Shown here in pieces: positions 35,373-45,111 of a stretch of DNA of 64,000 nucleotides. The notes under the pieces are model-generated. The model saw only the letters and a list, made by a program, of their open reading frames with translations, made no database searches and was not told the DNA's origin. A program made the translations under genes and the position numbers. How positions within the stretch are numbered: the first letter of the stretch is position 1; every line of letters begins with the position of its first letter. The DNA is taken from the NCBI RefSeq assembly GCF_000715015.1, contig NZ_JMIW01000006.1, forward strand, positions 157,001 to 221,000, written 5' to 3'. The DNA comes from Erythrobacter longus. Its GTDB lineage: Bacteria; Pseudomonadota; Alphaproteobacteria; Sphingomonadales; Sphingomonadaceae.

Positions 35373-36827
35373 ATGCTTGAACATTTCGACGCACTGCTGC
35401 TTGCGCGCATCCAGTTCGCCTTCACAGTAAGCTTTCACTTCTTCTTTCCCGCCTTTTCGATCGGGCTGGCGAGCTATCTCGCCGTTCTTGAAGGGCTGTG
35501 GCTGAAGACCGGCAAGCAAGTCTATCTCGACCTGTTCAAATACTGGCTCAAGATATTCGCCATCGCCTTTGCCATGGGCGTCGTCTCTGGCATCGTGATG
35601 AGCTATCAGTTCGGCACCAACTGGTCGGTGTTTTCCGATGTGGCAGGGCCGGTGATCGGGCCGCTCATGGCTTACGAAGTGCTGACAGCTTTCTTCCTTG
35701 AGGCAGGCTTTCTTGGCGTCATGCTGTTCGGCATGAACAAGGTGGGCAGGAAACTGCACTATACCGCAACGCTGATGGTTGCGTTTGGCACGTTTGTCTC
35801 GGCCTTCTGGATCCTGTCTGTGAACAGCTGGATGCAAACGCCGGTGGGTCACATCATCGGCGAAAATGGCCAATTCCTTCCTGGCGGAAGCTGGTGGGAC
35901 ATCGTCTTCAACCCAAGCTTCCCCTATCGCCTCGTGCACACGGTGATGGCGGCCTATCTCACCACGGCCTTCGTGGTCGGGGGCGTGGGCGCATGGCACC
36001 TTTTGAAAGAGCGTAAAGACGGCTCTGCCAACCCGCACGCGCGCAAGATGTTCTCGATGGCGATGTGGATGGCGGCTATCGTTACCCCTGTACAAATCTT
36101 CGCAGGCGACCTTCACGGCCTCAACACTCTTGAGCATCAACCCGCCAAGGTGATGGCGATGGAAGGGCATTTTGACAGCCATCCCGAAGGCGCGCCCCTG
36201 ATCCTTTTCGGTATCCCCGACAGCGAGGAAAAGACCGTCAAATATGCCATCGAAATTCCCAAGGCATCCTCGCTTATTCTCAAGCATGACCTGAACGCGC
36301 CGATGGACGGGCTCGATACGATCCCGGATGATGAAGAGCCGCCTGTGGGCATGGTTTTCTGGTCATTCCGCATCATGGTCGGGATCGGCTTTGCGATGTT
36401 GGGTATTGGCCTTTGGAGCCTTTATGGCCGCGCGCGAAAGAGGCTTTACGATATGCCGTGGCTTCATCGTGCCGCCGTCCTCATGGCGCCCAGCGGCTTT
36501 GCAGCCGTGCTGGCAGGATGGATCACCACAGAAGTGGGACGACAGCCTTACGTGATCTATGGCCTCTTGCGCACAGCCGATGCGGCAAGCCCGCTTGATG
36601 CGCCTGCGGTCGCCGCTTCGCTGCTTGCCTTCATCATCGTTTATTTCACCGTCTTCGGGATCGGCGTGTGGTACATCCTGCGCCTCATGAGCAAGACCCC
36701 GCATTCTGGCGAACCCGATGCGATGGAGGGCGATTCCGGCCCTATCCGTTCGGCAGGGATTACGCCTGGACCAACGCAAAATCCGGGGCATGACGAACCC
36801 CTTCCCGCGAACAAGGAGGACGTGTGA
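35373..36827 (+). CDS. cydA: Cytochrome bd-type (CioA-like) ubiquinol oxidase subunit I
   Basis: This 484-residue membrane protein has about nine TM helices, a haem b595 axial histidine near the N-terminus (RIQFAFTVSFHFFFPAFSIG), a short Q loop (GRQPYVIYGLL follows it) and the typical AYEVLTAFFLEAGFLGVMLF segment. The short Q loop places it with the cyanide-insensitive CioA branch. It oxidises ubiquinol and reduces oxygen. The TGA stop shares its last base with the cydB start. It lies between two persulfide-related genes. Confidence 0.92.
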   Translation: MLEHFDALLLARIQFAFTVSFHFFFPAFSIGLASYLAVLEGLWLKTGKQVYLDLFKYWLKIFAIAFAMGVVSGIVMSYQFGTNWSVFSDVAGPVIGPLMAYEVLTAFFLEAGFLGVMLFGMNKVGRKLHYTATLMVAFGTFVSAFWILSVNSWMQTPVGHIIGENGQFLPGGSWWDIVFNPSFPYRLVHTVMAAYLTTAFVVGGVGAWHLLKERKDGSANPHARKMFSMAMWMAAIVTPVQIFAGDLHGLNTLEHQPAKVMAMEGHFDSHPEGAPLILFGIPDSEEKTVKYAIEIPKASSLILKHDLNAPMDGLDTIPDDEEPPVGMVFWSFRIMVGIGFAMLGIGLWSLYGRARKRLYDMPWLHRAAVLMAPSGFAAVLAGWITTEVGRQPYVIYGLLRTADAASPLDAPAVAASLLAFIIVYFTVFGIGVWYILRLMSKTPHSGEPDAMEGDSGPIRSAGITPGPTQNPGHDEPLPANKEDV

Positions 36828-37822
36828 TGGACCTGACAGTCATCTGGGCATTTATCATCGCCTTCGCCGTCTTCGCCTATGTCGTTATGGACGGGTTTGA
36901 TCTTGGCATCGGCATCCTGTTCCCAACCGTGCGCGTAGGTCAGGGCCGCGACCGGGCGATGAATTCGATCGCGCCTGTCTGGGACGGGAACGAGACGTGG
37001 CTGGTGCTTGGCGGAGGCGGGCTGTTTGCCGCTTTCCCGCTTGCCTATGCGGTGATCTTGCCTGCCACCTATCCGCTTATCATCGCCATGCTTTTGGGTC
37101 TGGTGTTTCGCGGTGTGGCGTTCGAATACCGCTGGCGCGATCCCGGTCACCGCGCATTCTGGGACGCGGCCTTCTTTGGCGGTTCGCTTGTCGCGGCAAT
37201 GGCGCAGGGAATGACGCTGGGCGCGCTTTTGCAGGGGATCGAAGTGGTCGATCGCAGCTATGCGGGCAGCTGGTTCGACTGGCTCACGCCCTACACCCTG
37301 CTTTGCGGGCTTGGCGTTGTCGCTGGCTATGCGCTTTTGGGCAGCACATGGCTGATCTGGAAGCTGGATGGCGGCGCACAGAAACACGCCCGTTACCTCG
37401 CGCTTCGCGCAGCGATTGCGACCATCGTGCTGATGGGCGCGGTCAGCCTCTATAACATCTTCCTCAACGCCGAATATGCCGACCGCTGGCTCACCGCGCC
37501 CGAAATCTATTTCGCAGCGCCCGTGCCGATCCTCACCGGTCTTATTGCCCTCTCGATGATCCATGCGATCCGTAAGGAGCGCAACAGCAAACCCTTCTGG
37601 CTGGCGATTGCGCTGTTCTTTGCCGGCACGGTGGGCCTTGGCGTCACCATGTGGCCCTATGTCGTGCCCCCCGGCGTCACGATCTGGGATGCAGCCGCTC
37701 CCGAAAGCAGCCAGATTTTCATGCTGGTGGGTGTTGCGATCACCATGCCGCTCATCATCGGCTACACCGCCTGGGCCTATTGGGTGTTCAGGGGCAAGGT
37801 GGATGACGAGGGGTATCATTGA
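36827..37822 (+). CDS. cydB: Cytochrome bd-type ubiquinol oxidase subunit II
   Basis: This 331-residue membrane protein has the subunit II signature [18 protein letters not shown] [19 protein letters not shown] at the start and [20 protein letters not shown] after it, then about eight TM helices. ATG 36827 overlaps the cydA stop by 1 bp; a GTG one codon earlier is the alternative. Start of the small subunit overlaps its stop. Confidence 0.93.
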   Translation: MDLTVIWAFIIAFAVFAYVVMDGFDLGIGILFPTVRVGQGRDRAMNSIAPVWDGNETWLVLGGGGLFAAFPLAYAVILPATYPLIIAMLLGLVFRGVAFEYRWRDPGHRAFWDAAFFGGSLVAAMAQGMTLGALLQGIEVVDRSYAGSWFDWLTPYTLLCGLGVVAGYALLGSTWLIWKLDGGAQKHARYLALRAAIATIVLMGAVSLYNIFLNAEYADRWLTAPEIYFAAPVPILTGLIALSMIHAIRKERNSKPFWLAIALFFAGTVGLGVTMWPYVVPPGVTIWDAAAPESSQIFMLVGVAITMPLIIGYTAWAYWVFRGKVDDEGYH

Positions 37823-37953
37823 TGCCGCGCCCGGACACTAAACCCCAGTCACCCCTTTGGAAGCGCCTCGCGTGGATGGCCGCAATATGGTTGGCAAGTG
37901 TAACGGTGCTGGGCGTGGTGGCGATGATTATCCGCTTCTGGCTCAAGGTTTGA
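37822..37953 (+). CDS. DUF2474 small subunit of the bd oxidase
   Basis: This 43-residue single-helix membrane protein ([20 protein letters not shown], then [20 protein letters not shown]) starts on the last base of the cydB stop. It has the size, location and TM pattern of DUF2474/CydX-type subunits that stabilise haem in bd oxidases. I chose it because of the translational coupling and the conserved W-K-R-L-A pattern. It is too short for most gene finders. Confidence 0.8.
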   Translation: MPRPDTKPQSPLWKRLAWMAAIWLASVTVLGVVAMIIRFWLKV

Positions 37954-37972
37954 CGGCAAAGGAGATCCGCCC

Positions 37973-38569
37973 ATGCAGTTCAATCAATGCAAGCACGCCC
38001 TTGCTCTTATAGCAGCGAGCAGCGCACTTGGTCTGGGCGGGTGTTCACAAGACACCTCCACCGAGGAGAGCGACACAGAACAGGCCGCTTTCCTGAACCA
38101 GTCGCAAAAGGTCACTGCGCAGTTTCAATCCGAACTCCAGACGACGCTTTCGACAGCGATTGGCGAAGCGGGAGCGGTGGGAGCAATCGGCGTGTGCCAA
38201 TCGGCGGCGCCTGCCATTGCGCAGCGGCTGTCTGAAGAAAGCGGTCTTGCCGTCAGCCGCATCGCGCGCCGCAATCGCAATGCAAACGGCGGCCTCCCGC
38301 TTGGGCTGGAGCCGCTTTATGCAAAACTTGAAGCAGCGCCGCTGGACAATGGCGCCCCGCGCAATGTTCACGGAACGGTGGATGGCGCAATGGTCTATCT
38401 GCAAGCGATCCCGATGAAGGAGCAGCCGTGTTCTGCCTGTCATGGGACCAACATCGATCCAGTGATCATCAATGCCATTGCCAAAGCCTATCCCGGCGAC
38501 CTTGCCACCGGATTTGAGCCGGGCGAACTTCGCGGCGCTTTTCTTGTGAGCAAGCAGGAAGCGCCCTGA
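37973..38569 (+). CDS. DUF3365 haem-binding lipoprotein
   Basis: This 198-residue protein has a lipobox LGGC near residue 24, a Tll0287-like DUF3365 domain (AVGAIGVCQSAAPAIAQ) and a single c-type haem motif CSACH near residue 151. It probably sits in the periplasm as a small electron carrier or redox sensor. It follows the bd oxidase with a 19-bp gap and shares its transcription unit. Confidence 0.82.
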   Translation: MQFNQCKHALALIAASSALGLGGCSQDTSTEESDTEQAAFLNQSQKVTAQFQSELQTTLSTAIGEAGAVGAIGVCQSAAPAIAQRLSEESGLAVSRIARRNRNANGGLPLGLEPLYAKLEAAPLDNGAPRNVHGTVDGAMVYLQAIPMKEQPCSACHGTNIDPVIINAIAKAYPGDLATGFEPGELRGAFLVSKQEAP

Positions 38570-38628
38570 ACGCGCCTTCGCCCACGGGTGTTCAACGATA
38601 AAGACAATTTGAGAAAGAGGAATTTGCC

Positions 38629-39981
38629 ATGCTGCTCGAAAAGATCAAAACGCCCGGCCTCTCGCACCTGTCCTACCTTATCGGTTCCGGCGGCAAGGCG
38701 GCGGTGATTGATCCGCGCCGCGATTGCGAAATCTATCTTGAAAAAGCGCGCGCCGAGGGGCTGGAGATTACCCATATCTTCGAAACGCACCGCAATGAGG
38801 ACCTTATCACCGGCTCCCCCGTTCTCGCTGAGATGACAGGGGCAAAGGTGCTGCATGGCCCCAACGCTGCGGGCGAAATTGCTTTTGCGCAAACAGCGCG
38901 CGAGGGCGATACATTTGAAATCGGTCAACTCACCATCGAGGTGCTGGAGACACCGGGACACACCGACGATCACCTCGCCTTTGTCATCCATGACCGCGAA
39001 TATGCCGATGGTCCGGTGGGTGTGTTCACGGGCGATGCGCTGTTCGTGGGCGATGTCGGGCGCACCGACTTTTACCCCGACCGCAAGCGCGAGGTCGCAG
39101 GGCTGCTTTACGATTCGCTGCAAAAGCTGCTCGCGCTCGGCGATCAGGCCATCCTCTACCCCGCGCACGGGGCAGGCTCTGTCTGCGGCTCGGGCATGGC
39201 GGAGCGTGAATTTTCGACCATCGGCCACGAACGCCGCAACAACCCGCGCTTGCAGATTGGCGAGCGCAAGGCGTTTGTCGAAGCGAAAATCGCGGAGAAT
39301 CACTACCAGCCGCCCTATTTCCGCCTGATGGAACGCCTGAATATCGAAGGGGCACAAGCGGCCCCTCGCGTTGTCCGGCCCAAACGGCTGACCTTGCCGG
39401 AAATGCGCAGAGCAACAGCCGACCACGTCATCGACCTTCGCGAACCGCTTGCCTATGCGGGCGCTCATTTTCCGGGTTCGATGTGCCTGCCCGTCGGCAT
39501 GATTTCCGCCTTCGCCGGATGGTTCATCCGCGAGGGCGAGACGATCCTTCTGGTGGGATCGGACGAGGAACAGCTTTCCAGCGCCATGTCGCACCTCACC
39601 CGCATCGGGCTCGACAATGTTATCGGCGGTTACAATGGCGTTGTGCCGGCGGCGGGCAATGGCGTTGCCATGAACACGATCCCCATGGTCGATACCGATA
39701 CGGTCAAATCGCGGCTTGAGGGCTCTGACGCGGGTTGGACCCTGCTCGATGTGCGCGACGCGGACGAGCGCGAAGCCGCTGCGATCGACGGTTCCATGCA
39801 CATCTATGTTGGCGAACTCAACGAACGGTGGAGCGAGCTCGACAAGGACAAATCATACACCCTCATGTGCGCAAGCGGTATGCGCGCCACCGTCGCAGCA
39901 GGCTGGCTTGCAAGTCGGGGATTTGGCAATATTGATGTCTATCTTGGATCAATGGGCGCATGGAAGGCAGCGAATGGCTGA
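38629..39981 (+). CDS. MBL-fold dioxygenase fused to two rhodanese domains
   Basis: This 450-residue protein has an N-terminal metallo-beta-lactamase part (residues 1-245). It reads ETHRNEDLITGS where other family members have ETHxHxDH, as in CstB-like fused dioxygenases, and GDALFVGDVGRTDF follows. Two rhodanese domains follow: the middle one (260-345) has no catalytic cysteine, while the last ends in CASGMRATVAAG with an intact cysteine. The arrangement recalls CstB: sulfane sulfur is loaded on the rhodanese and oxidised by the dioxygenase. It follows DUF3365 by 59 bp. Confidence 0.85.
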   Translation: MLLEKIKTPGLSHLSYLIGSGGKAAVIDPRRDCEIYLEKARAEGLEITHIFETHRNEDLITGSPVLAEMTGAKVLHGPNAAGEIAFAQTAREGDTFEIGQLTIEVLETPGHTDDHLAFVIHDREYADGPVGVFTGDALFVGDVGRTDFYPDRKREVAGLLYDSLQKLLALGDQAILYPAHGAGSVCGSGMAEREFSTIGHERRNNPRLQIGERKAFVEAKIAENHYQPPYFRLMERLNIEGAQAAPRVVRPKRLTLPEMRRATADHVIDLREPLAYAGAHFPGSMCLPVGMISAFAGWFIREGETILLVGSDEEQLSSAMSHLTRIGLDNVIGGYNGVVPAAGNGVAMNTIPMVDTDTVKSRLEGSDAGWTLLDVRDADEREAAAIDGSMHIYVGELNERWSELDKDKSYTLMCASGMRATVAAGWLASRGFGNIDVYLGSMGAWKAANG

Positions 39982-40052
39982 TGCGATTGGCGCGCTGATT
40001 CAATTGATGGGTAAAAGTTCCGGGACGAAAGGTTCTCAGGAGAGGATATAGG

Positions 40053-40505
40053 ATGAAACTGCTGATCCCCCCTCCCATTGTGACAGCAATCTGCGGGCTC
40101 GCCATGTTGGGCATTGCGCAATTTTTTCCGCAGACACAGCTCACCTTTCCCTTTCAGGCACTTGTTGCCGTCGCCTTTATCGTGGCCGGTCTTGCCATCG
40201 CCCTTGTTTCAGTCGGTGCCTTTCGAAAAGCGAAGACGACCGTCACGCCCCTTGCTCCTGAAAAAGCTTCGAGCCTCGTTGTGACAGGCCTTTACCGCTA
40301 CACTCGAAATCCGATGTATCTGGGGATGCTCTTGATACTTTGCGGTGTTGCGGTCTGGTTGGGTTCCCTTGCGAACGTGATCGTCCTTATCGCATTCGTG
40401 GCCTATATAACCGCGTTTCAGATCGTGCCGGAAGAGGCGCGATTGTCGCAAGTCTTCGGCACGGGCTATGAAAGCTACAAGGCGCGGGTCCGGCGCTGGC
40501 TGTAG
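40053..40505 (+). CDS. Isoprenylcysteine carboxyl methyltransferase-like membrane protein
   Basis: This 150-residue membrane protein has four TM helices and the ICMT/PEMT-like motif LVVTGLYRYTRNPMYLGMLL, then GTGYESYKARVRRWL at the end. Such bacterial proteins methylate unknown substrates or modify lipids. It is the last gene of this rightward block, 71 bp after the dioxygenase-rhodanese gene. Confidence 0.82.
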   Translation: MKLLIPPPIVTAICGLAMLGIAQFFPQTQLTFPFQALVAVAFIVAGLAIALVSVGAFRKAKTTVTPLAPEKASSLVVTGLYRYTRNPMYLGMLLILCGVAVWLGSLANVIVLIAFVAYITAFQIVPEEARLSQVFGTGYESYKARVRRWL

Positions 40506-40974
40506 ATGGAAAGCTGACCACACTTGCGAGCTTGCGATCAAGTGGCGGTTCAGGAACGGATTTTGTTTCCCAGTTCAATTCCCAGAATCTGACGCTCTTC
40601 ATGCGGCCCAGTTTCAGTCGAACCATCAAAGGCCGATATCGAACGGCTTTGACCCGCCCCTTGGTTCGCTCAGGTGCCTTCTCGGGTTCAGCCTGTCGAT
40701 CAGCGTTAGTCGCTTGGATTTGACCCACCCTGACGCCCTTGGAGCGGGAAGCGGACGCCCCGCTTTGGCGAATAAAGAGGGCAAAAGCAGACCTTATTGG
40801 GATGTCTTACCAAGCTATTGCAGCCGTTATTACGACACTAACGGGGAAAGCGTAGGCAGCTCAAAAATTTCGTCGAGACGAAAATCGTTGCCAGAACAAG
40901 CGATCACTCTAAAATAGTGGCAGACCAGCTGGTGGAGCGAGAAGTCTCGCGGCAGGCTTGGTGGAATTCCAAAC
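40506..40974. other. Intergenic gap with repeat copy
   Basis: This 469-base gap starts with the second copy of GATGGAAAGCTGACC (40505-40519). A minus-strand open stretch (about 40510-40728) encodes MGQIQATNADRQAEPEKAPE and resembles part of a protein, but I could not assign it and it runs into the upstream gene. No RNA gene or promoter was recognised. Confidence 0.45.
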
Positions 40975-42561
40975 ATGATTTTTGACCGGATCAAACCACT
41001 GTCTGCCATTCTGGCTGCAGCGGAGAAAAAGAGTCTTCACCGATCCTTAGGTGCGTTCCAGCTGATGCTGTTCGGGATTGGCTGCATTATTGGAACCGGC
41101 ATATTCGTGCTGACTTCAGCCGGGGCGCAAAAAGCTGGCCCAGGTTTGATGCTGGCTTTCGTTATCGCCGGTGCTGTCTGCGTCGTGGCAGCTTTATGTT
41201 ACGCGGAAATTGCATCGATGATCCCGGTAGCTGGTTCGGCGTATACCTACACCTATGCCACTATGGGGGAATTTCTCGCATGGACGGTGGGTTGGGCCCT
41301 GGTGCTCGAATATGCCATCGCCGCCTCTGCCGTTTCGGTCGGCTGGTCTGGTTATTTTACTGGGACGATCTTGCAAGATACATTTGGGATTGTGATGCCT
41401 GCGTGGTTAAGCGCTGGACCGCTGGCCTTAGGCGGAGCGCCGGGTGGGCTAATCAATCTTCCGGCCATGATAATCGCGCTATTGGTCACTTGGTTGCTCA
41501 TGATTGGCACCAGCGAGAGCGCCAAAGTCAATGCAGTACTGGTCTTAATCAAAGTAACCGCATTGACCGCTTTCATAGCAATCACGCTGACGAGCAGCGA
41601 ATTTGACACCGCCCGGTTCAACCCCTTTCTGCCAGCCGGATTCTTCGGTGGCTGGGGGTCGGGCGTGGGCGCAGTCGGCGCGGCAGCTACTATCTTCTTC
41701 GCCTATGTCGGTTTCGATGCCGTCTCAACTGCCGCAGAAGAGACAAAGAACCCGCAGCGAAACGTGCCGATAGGGCTGATCGGGTCGCTGATGTTTTGCA
41801 CCCTATTTTATATCCTTGTCGCAGCAGGAGCAATCGGCACAATCGGTGGCCAGCCGATCATGGGCCCGGGCGGTGTGCCGTTTCCTGCCGGATCAGAGGA
41901 ACTCGCCCGGCAGTGCGCGATGCCGCAATTTGCCGATGCGTTGGTCTGTTCGAACGAGGCGCTTGCCCATGTCCTTCGCGAAATCGGTTTCGGTGCAGTA
42001 GGCAACATGCTGGGTTATGCCGCCATTCTGGCCCTCCCTTCAGTCATCCTGGTGCTGCTATACGCGCAAACACGCGTGTTTTTTGTCATGAGCCGTGACG
42101 GCTTGATCCCTGACGGATTGTCTAAGGTTCACCCCAGATGGAAAACGCCATATGTGGTAACGGCAATTACTGGCCTGGTGGTAGCGATTGGTGCGGCGTT
42201 TTTCCCGGTAGGGCAACTGGCTGATATCGCTAATGCCGGAACCCTCTATGCCTTTGGGATGGTGGCCGTGGCAGTCATGGTCTTGCGCAAAACCGACGGC
42301 GCTCGTGTGCGTGCCTTCCGCGTGCCAGGCCTCGCCATCATCGGCCCTCTGACAGTGCTTGGCTGCCTGTTCCTTTTCGTCAATCTGCCGGCCGGCGCGA
42401 TGCTGATGCTACCAATCTGGACTGGCATAGGCTGCGTAATATATTTGTTCTACAGCCGCAGCCGCAGCCATATGGCACTCGGCAACGTAGAAGTGCATGA
42501 ACCGGAACTGGCGGAGATCGGACCCGACATCCCCGGACTTTCCAATAAAGGTAATGATTGA
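40975..42561 (+). CDS. APC family amino-acid permease
   Basis: This 528-residue transporter has about 12-14 TM helices, the family motif GIGCIIGTGIFVLTSAGAQK in TM1 and the GFDAVSTAAEETKNPQRNVP loop. It resembles YfnA/CAT-like cationic amino-acid permeases. No operon partner adjoins it; a long inverted repeat and a pseudogene lie to its right. Its substrate is not fixed. Confidence 0.88.
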   Translation: MIFDRIKPLSAILAAAEKKSLHRSLGAFQLMLFGIGCIIGTGIFVLTSAGAQKAGPGLMLAFVIAGAVCVVAALCYAEIASMIPVAGSAYTYTYATMGEFLAWTVGWALVLEYAIAASAVSVGWSGYFTGTILQDTFGIVMPAWLSAGPLALGGAPGGLINLPAMIIALLVTWLLMIGTSESAKVNAVLVLIKVTALTAFIAITLTSSEFDTARFNPFLPAGFFGGWGSGVGAVGAAATIFFAYVGFDAVSTAAEETKNPQRNVPIGLIGSLMFCTLFYILVAAGAIGTIGGQPIMGPGGVPFPAGSEELARQCAMPQFADALVCSNEALAHVLREIGFGAVGNMLGYAAILALPSVILVLLYAQTRVFFVMSRDGLIPDGLSKVHPRWKTPYVVTAITGLVVAIGAAFFPVGQLADIANAGTLYAFGMVAVAVMVLRKTDGARVRAFRVPGLAIIGPLTVLGCLFLFVNLPAGAMLMLPIWTGIGCVIYLFYSRSRSHMALGNVEVHEPELAEIGPDIPGLSNKGND

Positions 42562-42953
42562 AGAGCTATCGGTCTGTCTAGGCTTCTTTAGGTGCTTGTT
42601 AGGCTTAGAGAGGAGGATCTGGAATGTGTTTGTGGAAGGTGGAGCAGTCATGCGCCAAACCCGCGCAATCGTGCGAATTGATCCAACTCGCGCAACACTT
42701 TTGCCAGCCTTGAGCCCCACATTCCGCTGATGCTAACGGCCCAGTCCTTGTCTAGCAGCTCAGCTGTCTGATCGTATCATAAATCAACAAGGGGCCACGT
42801 TAGCCAAGGTGTCATGCGCGGCTTGTCCTTAAACTCTTTTTGATCTCAAGAACCGAAATGCACGGTTTTCGGCTTCTTCAGATCAAAGAGAAACATAGTG
42901 CGAGCTTTTGCCTGCCTAACTGAAGACCACAATATCCTCCTCGTTTTGTTGGC
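42562..42953. other. Intergenic gap before the GGDEF/EAL remnant
   Basis: This 392-base gap contains no gene I can support. It ends in the inverted repeat described separately. The right part is AT-rich and may contain remnants of the upstream part of the broken GGDEF/EAL gene. Confidence 0.45.
42834..42890. repeat. Long imperfect inverted repeat
   Basis: The left arm 42834-42858 (beginning CTCTTTTTGATCT) and the right arm 42867-42890 (ending AGATCAAAGAG) pair along about 23 of 25 positions, with one mismatch and short bulges, around an 8-nt centre. It could be a strong bidirectional terminator or the scar of a small mobile element next to the pseudogene. Confidence 0.65.
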
Positions 42954-43760
42954 ATGGCCGCATTCGTCGTAACTCCGATCATTGGTGTGAGCGTCAGCAG
43001 TGATAGTGATGCGTTCGTTTCACTAGCAATGTCGGTAGCTGGGACAGCATTTCTTATCGTCGGCGTGGGCATCTCGACCCACATTGTTGAACGTAAAACA
43101 AAGCTGGAATCGCAAGCCAGGTTGCAACACGTCGCTCTCCACGATGCCTTGACCAAAGGCGGCAATCGCAGGGGTTTTTCTGAGGCTCTGAACCGAGAAT
43201 GCAAAAAGCTTGAGCGTTATAGTCGACCTTTCGCTTTGTTCGTAGTTGACCTCGACCGCTTCAAACCGATCAATGACGCTTCAGGTCATCCAGTAGGCGA
43301 TGCCTGCTCCGGACGTGTAACCGGTGCAGAGGCCTTGGTACGATGGACCTGCGACGAGCGCGGCGAAGTCTCACCGGCCGAGTTCATACCTATCGCAGAA
43401 GATCTCGGACTGATTGCACAGATTGGCACTCGCGTACTCAAACAGGCTTGTCGTGATGCGACACAGTGGCGACACAGTAGCCCCGCGAAACCACTGTCTC
43501 TGTCAACATTTCACCCGCCCAGTTGCTGGACCCTCGTTTCCCGCAGACTGTCTCGCAGGCTGCTGTACACAAGCAAGGCCTCATCGTACTCGCTTTGCTT
43601 ATCTGCCATCAGCCCGAATGAGATTGCCAATCACGGCGCGGATAAAAACGCGGCGATGAACATGGCATGGGCAGGGCGATCTGCGCCAACCGGAGACGAA
43701 TTCGCTTTAGACTGCCAAGACTGCCGCTTTTTCCACTACCCAGCGTTATCATTAAATAGC
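42954..43760 (+). pseudogene. Scrambled GGDEF/EAL cyclic-di-GMP gene
   Basis: The first part has two TM-like segments and a GGDEF start (HDALTKGGNRRGFSEAL, DLDRFKPINDASGHPVGDA) that breaks off before the GGDEF loop. It joins directly to EAL sequence (RVTGAEALVRW, EFIPIAEDLGLIAQIGTRVL). A frameshift then occurs near 43490: reading in another frame gives SVNISPAQLLDPRFPQTVSQ, normal EAL sequence. Further on, near 43690, a TGDEFALDCQD piece resembles a displaced GGDEF core. So an internal deletion, a frameshift and a rearranged fragment are all visible. It cannot make or break cyclic-di-GMP. Confidence 0.75.
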
Positions 43761-45062
43761 GGAGCTGAAGCGTTTTTGGGTTGTCTGCCGGTAGCTGTCA
43801 AACATCGCAGCGATTACTCTGGCATAAGGCAAACCGTCCGGTGTGATTGTCAGCGAAGTAGCGTCGAGAGAGGCAAGGCCGCGCTCTAGGAATGGCACAA
43901 GCTTCGCGCGCACCTGAGACAAAAGGCAAGGCGACAGCTCTACGGCCCCACGGCACAACAAGGCCTCTATCACCCCTGCCCGCAACCTGTCAGATGCATC
44001 GCGGTTAATGCCAATGCTTGCTGTAAGCTTGCCACCTGATGCGATCATTCGGTAGCGGCCATTGTTCTTCTCGTTCTGGGCGATAAGCTCGGGAAAGCCA
44101 CTGATCGCGCTTGAACCAAGACCGATGAGGACGTCGCTTTGATCATCGGCAAAGCCCTGAAAATTGCGCCGCAGTGTGCCATTTTTTGCAGCCATTGCCA
44201 TCGGGTCATGCGGCAGGGCAAAATGATCAAAGCCAACCGCACTGTATCCTTCGTTGGTCAGGAAATCATACGCGTGGCCTGCCATTGCAAATCGCGTCTC
44301 GCGATCGGGAAGCGCGCTTACATCGATCATCTTTTGGCGTGGGACCATGTGCGGCACATGAGCATAGCCAAAGACCGCAATCCGGTCGGCTCCAAGAAGG
44401 CTGGTGTATTCAAGGCTATCGGCGAGATCTTCCTGCGTTTGGAAGGGCAGGCCATACATCAAGTCGAAATTCATCGAGGTGACGCCCGCTGAGCGAAGCC
44501 AATCAATGCTGCGACAAATGAGGCCATCGTCCTGTTCACGCCCGATTGCCTTTTGGCACTTGGCCGAAAATGTCTGCACTCCCATGCTGGCGCGCGTGAT
44601 ACCCGCTTCTGCAATGACCTCACCCCAGACACTGCTCATTGAACGCGGGTCGAGCTCAATCGACCATTCGGTATCCACCAGCCAGAAATGCCGGTTCAGC
44701 GCATCGACAAGGTCGATAAACTCGCGCGGTTCAATCGCATTGGGGCTTCCCCCGCCAAAGGCGATGCGGCGTACCCGCGTTTCGCGCGGCAAGAGCGCGG
44801 CCACGGTTTCAATCTCAGTGCGCAAAGCAGCAAGGTAGCTTTCAACCCTCTGCCGCCTGTTTGCAGCGCCCGTATTGCACCCGCAATAATGGCAAATTTT
44901 CTCACAAAACGGGATGTGCAGGTAAAGCGAGATGTCGCCTTTCACCTGTTCAATCTGTTCGTAGAGAGCGTTTGCAGGAATGCTGCCAAAATCGGCGGCT
45001 GTCGGATAGCTCGTATAACGCGGCACAGCCGTTTCGAGCAGGTCAGGATGATAAGGCCACAT
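43752..45062 (-). CDS. hemN: Oxygen-independent coproporphyrinogen III dehydrogenase
   Basis: This 436-residue radical-SAM enzyme has YLHIPFCEKICHYCGCNT, the CX3CX2C cluster plus following cysteine, as in HemN, and GGGSPNAIEP after it. It makes protoporphyrinogen IX without oxygen, which suits microaerobic haem supply for the adjacent cbb3 oxidase. An FNR-like box, TTGCT-CTAA-ATCAA, lies 36-50 nt upstream of the start. It is the last gene of the leftward cco cluster direction. Confidence 0.93.
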   Translation of the reverse strand: MWPYHPDLLETAVPRYTSYPTAADFGSIPANALYEQIEQVKGDISLYLHIPFCEKICHYCGCNTGAANRRQRVESYLAALRTEIETVAALLPRETRVRRIAFGGGSPNAIEPREFIDLVDALNRHFWLVDTEWSIELDPRSMSSVWGEVIAEAGITRASMGVQTFSAKCQKAIGREQDDGLICRSIDWLRSAGVTSMNFDLMYGLPFQTQEDLADSLEYTSLLGADRIAVFGYAHVPHMVPRQKMIDVSALPDRETRFAMAGHAYDFLTNEGYSAVGFDHFALPHDPMAMAAKNGTLRRNFQGFADDQSDVLIGLGSSAISGFPELIAQNEKNNGRYRMIASGGKLTASIGINRDASDRLRAGVIEALLCRGAVELSPCLLSQVRAKLVPFLERGLASLDATSLTITPDGLPYARVIAAMFDSYRQTTQKRFSSAI

Positions 45063-45097
45063 AAATGGCCATAAAGAGGATACGAGCGTTCGGGTCT

Positions 45098-45111
45098 TTG
45101 CTCTAAATCAA
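45098..45111 (-). promoter_or_regulatory. FNR/FixK-like box before hemN
   Basis: TTGCT-CTAA-ATCAA matches the TTGAT-N4-ATCAA consensus with one mismatch in the left half. It is centred about 42 bp upstream of the hemN ATG and overlaps the end of the upstream small gene. Confidence 0.5.

Noticed and set aside
40510-40728. Minus-strand protein-like stretch in the gap
   Set aside because: No family, no ribosome site and its end runs into the neighbouring gene; left as unassigned.
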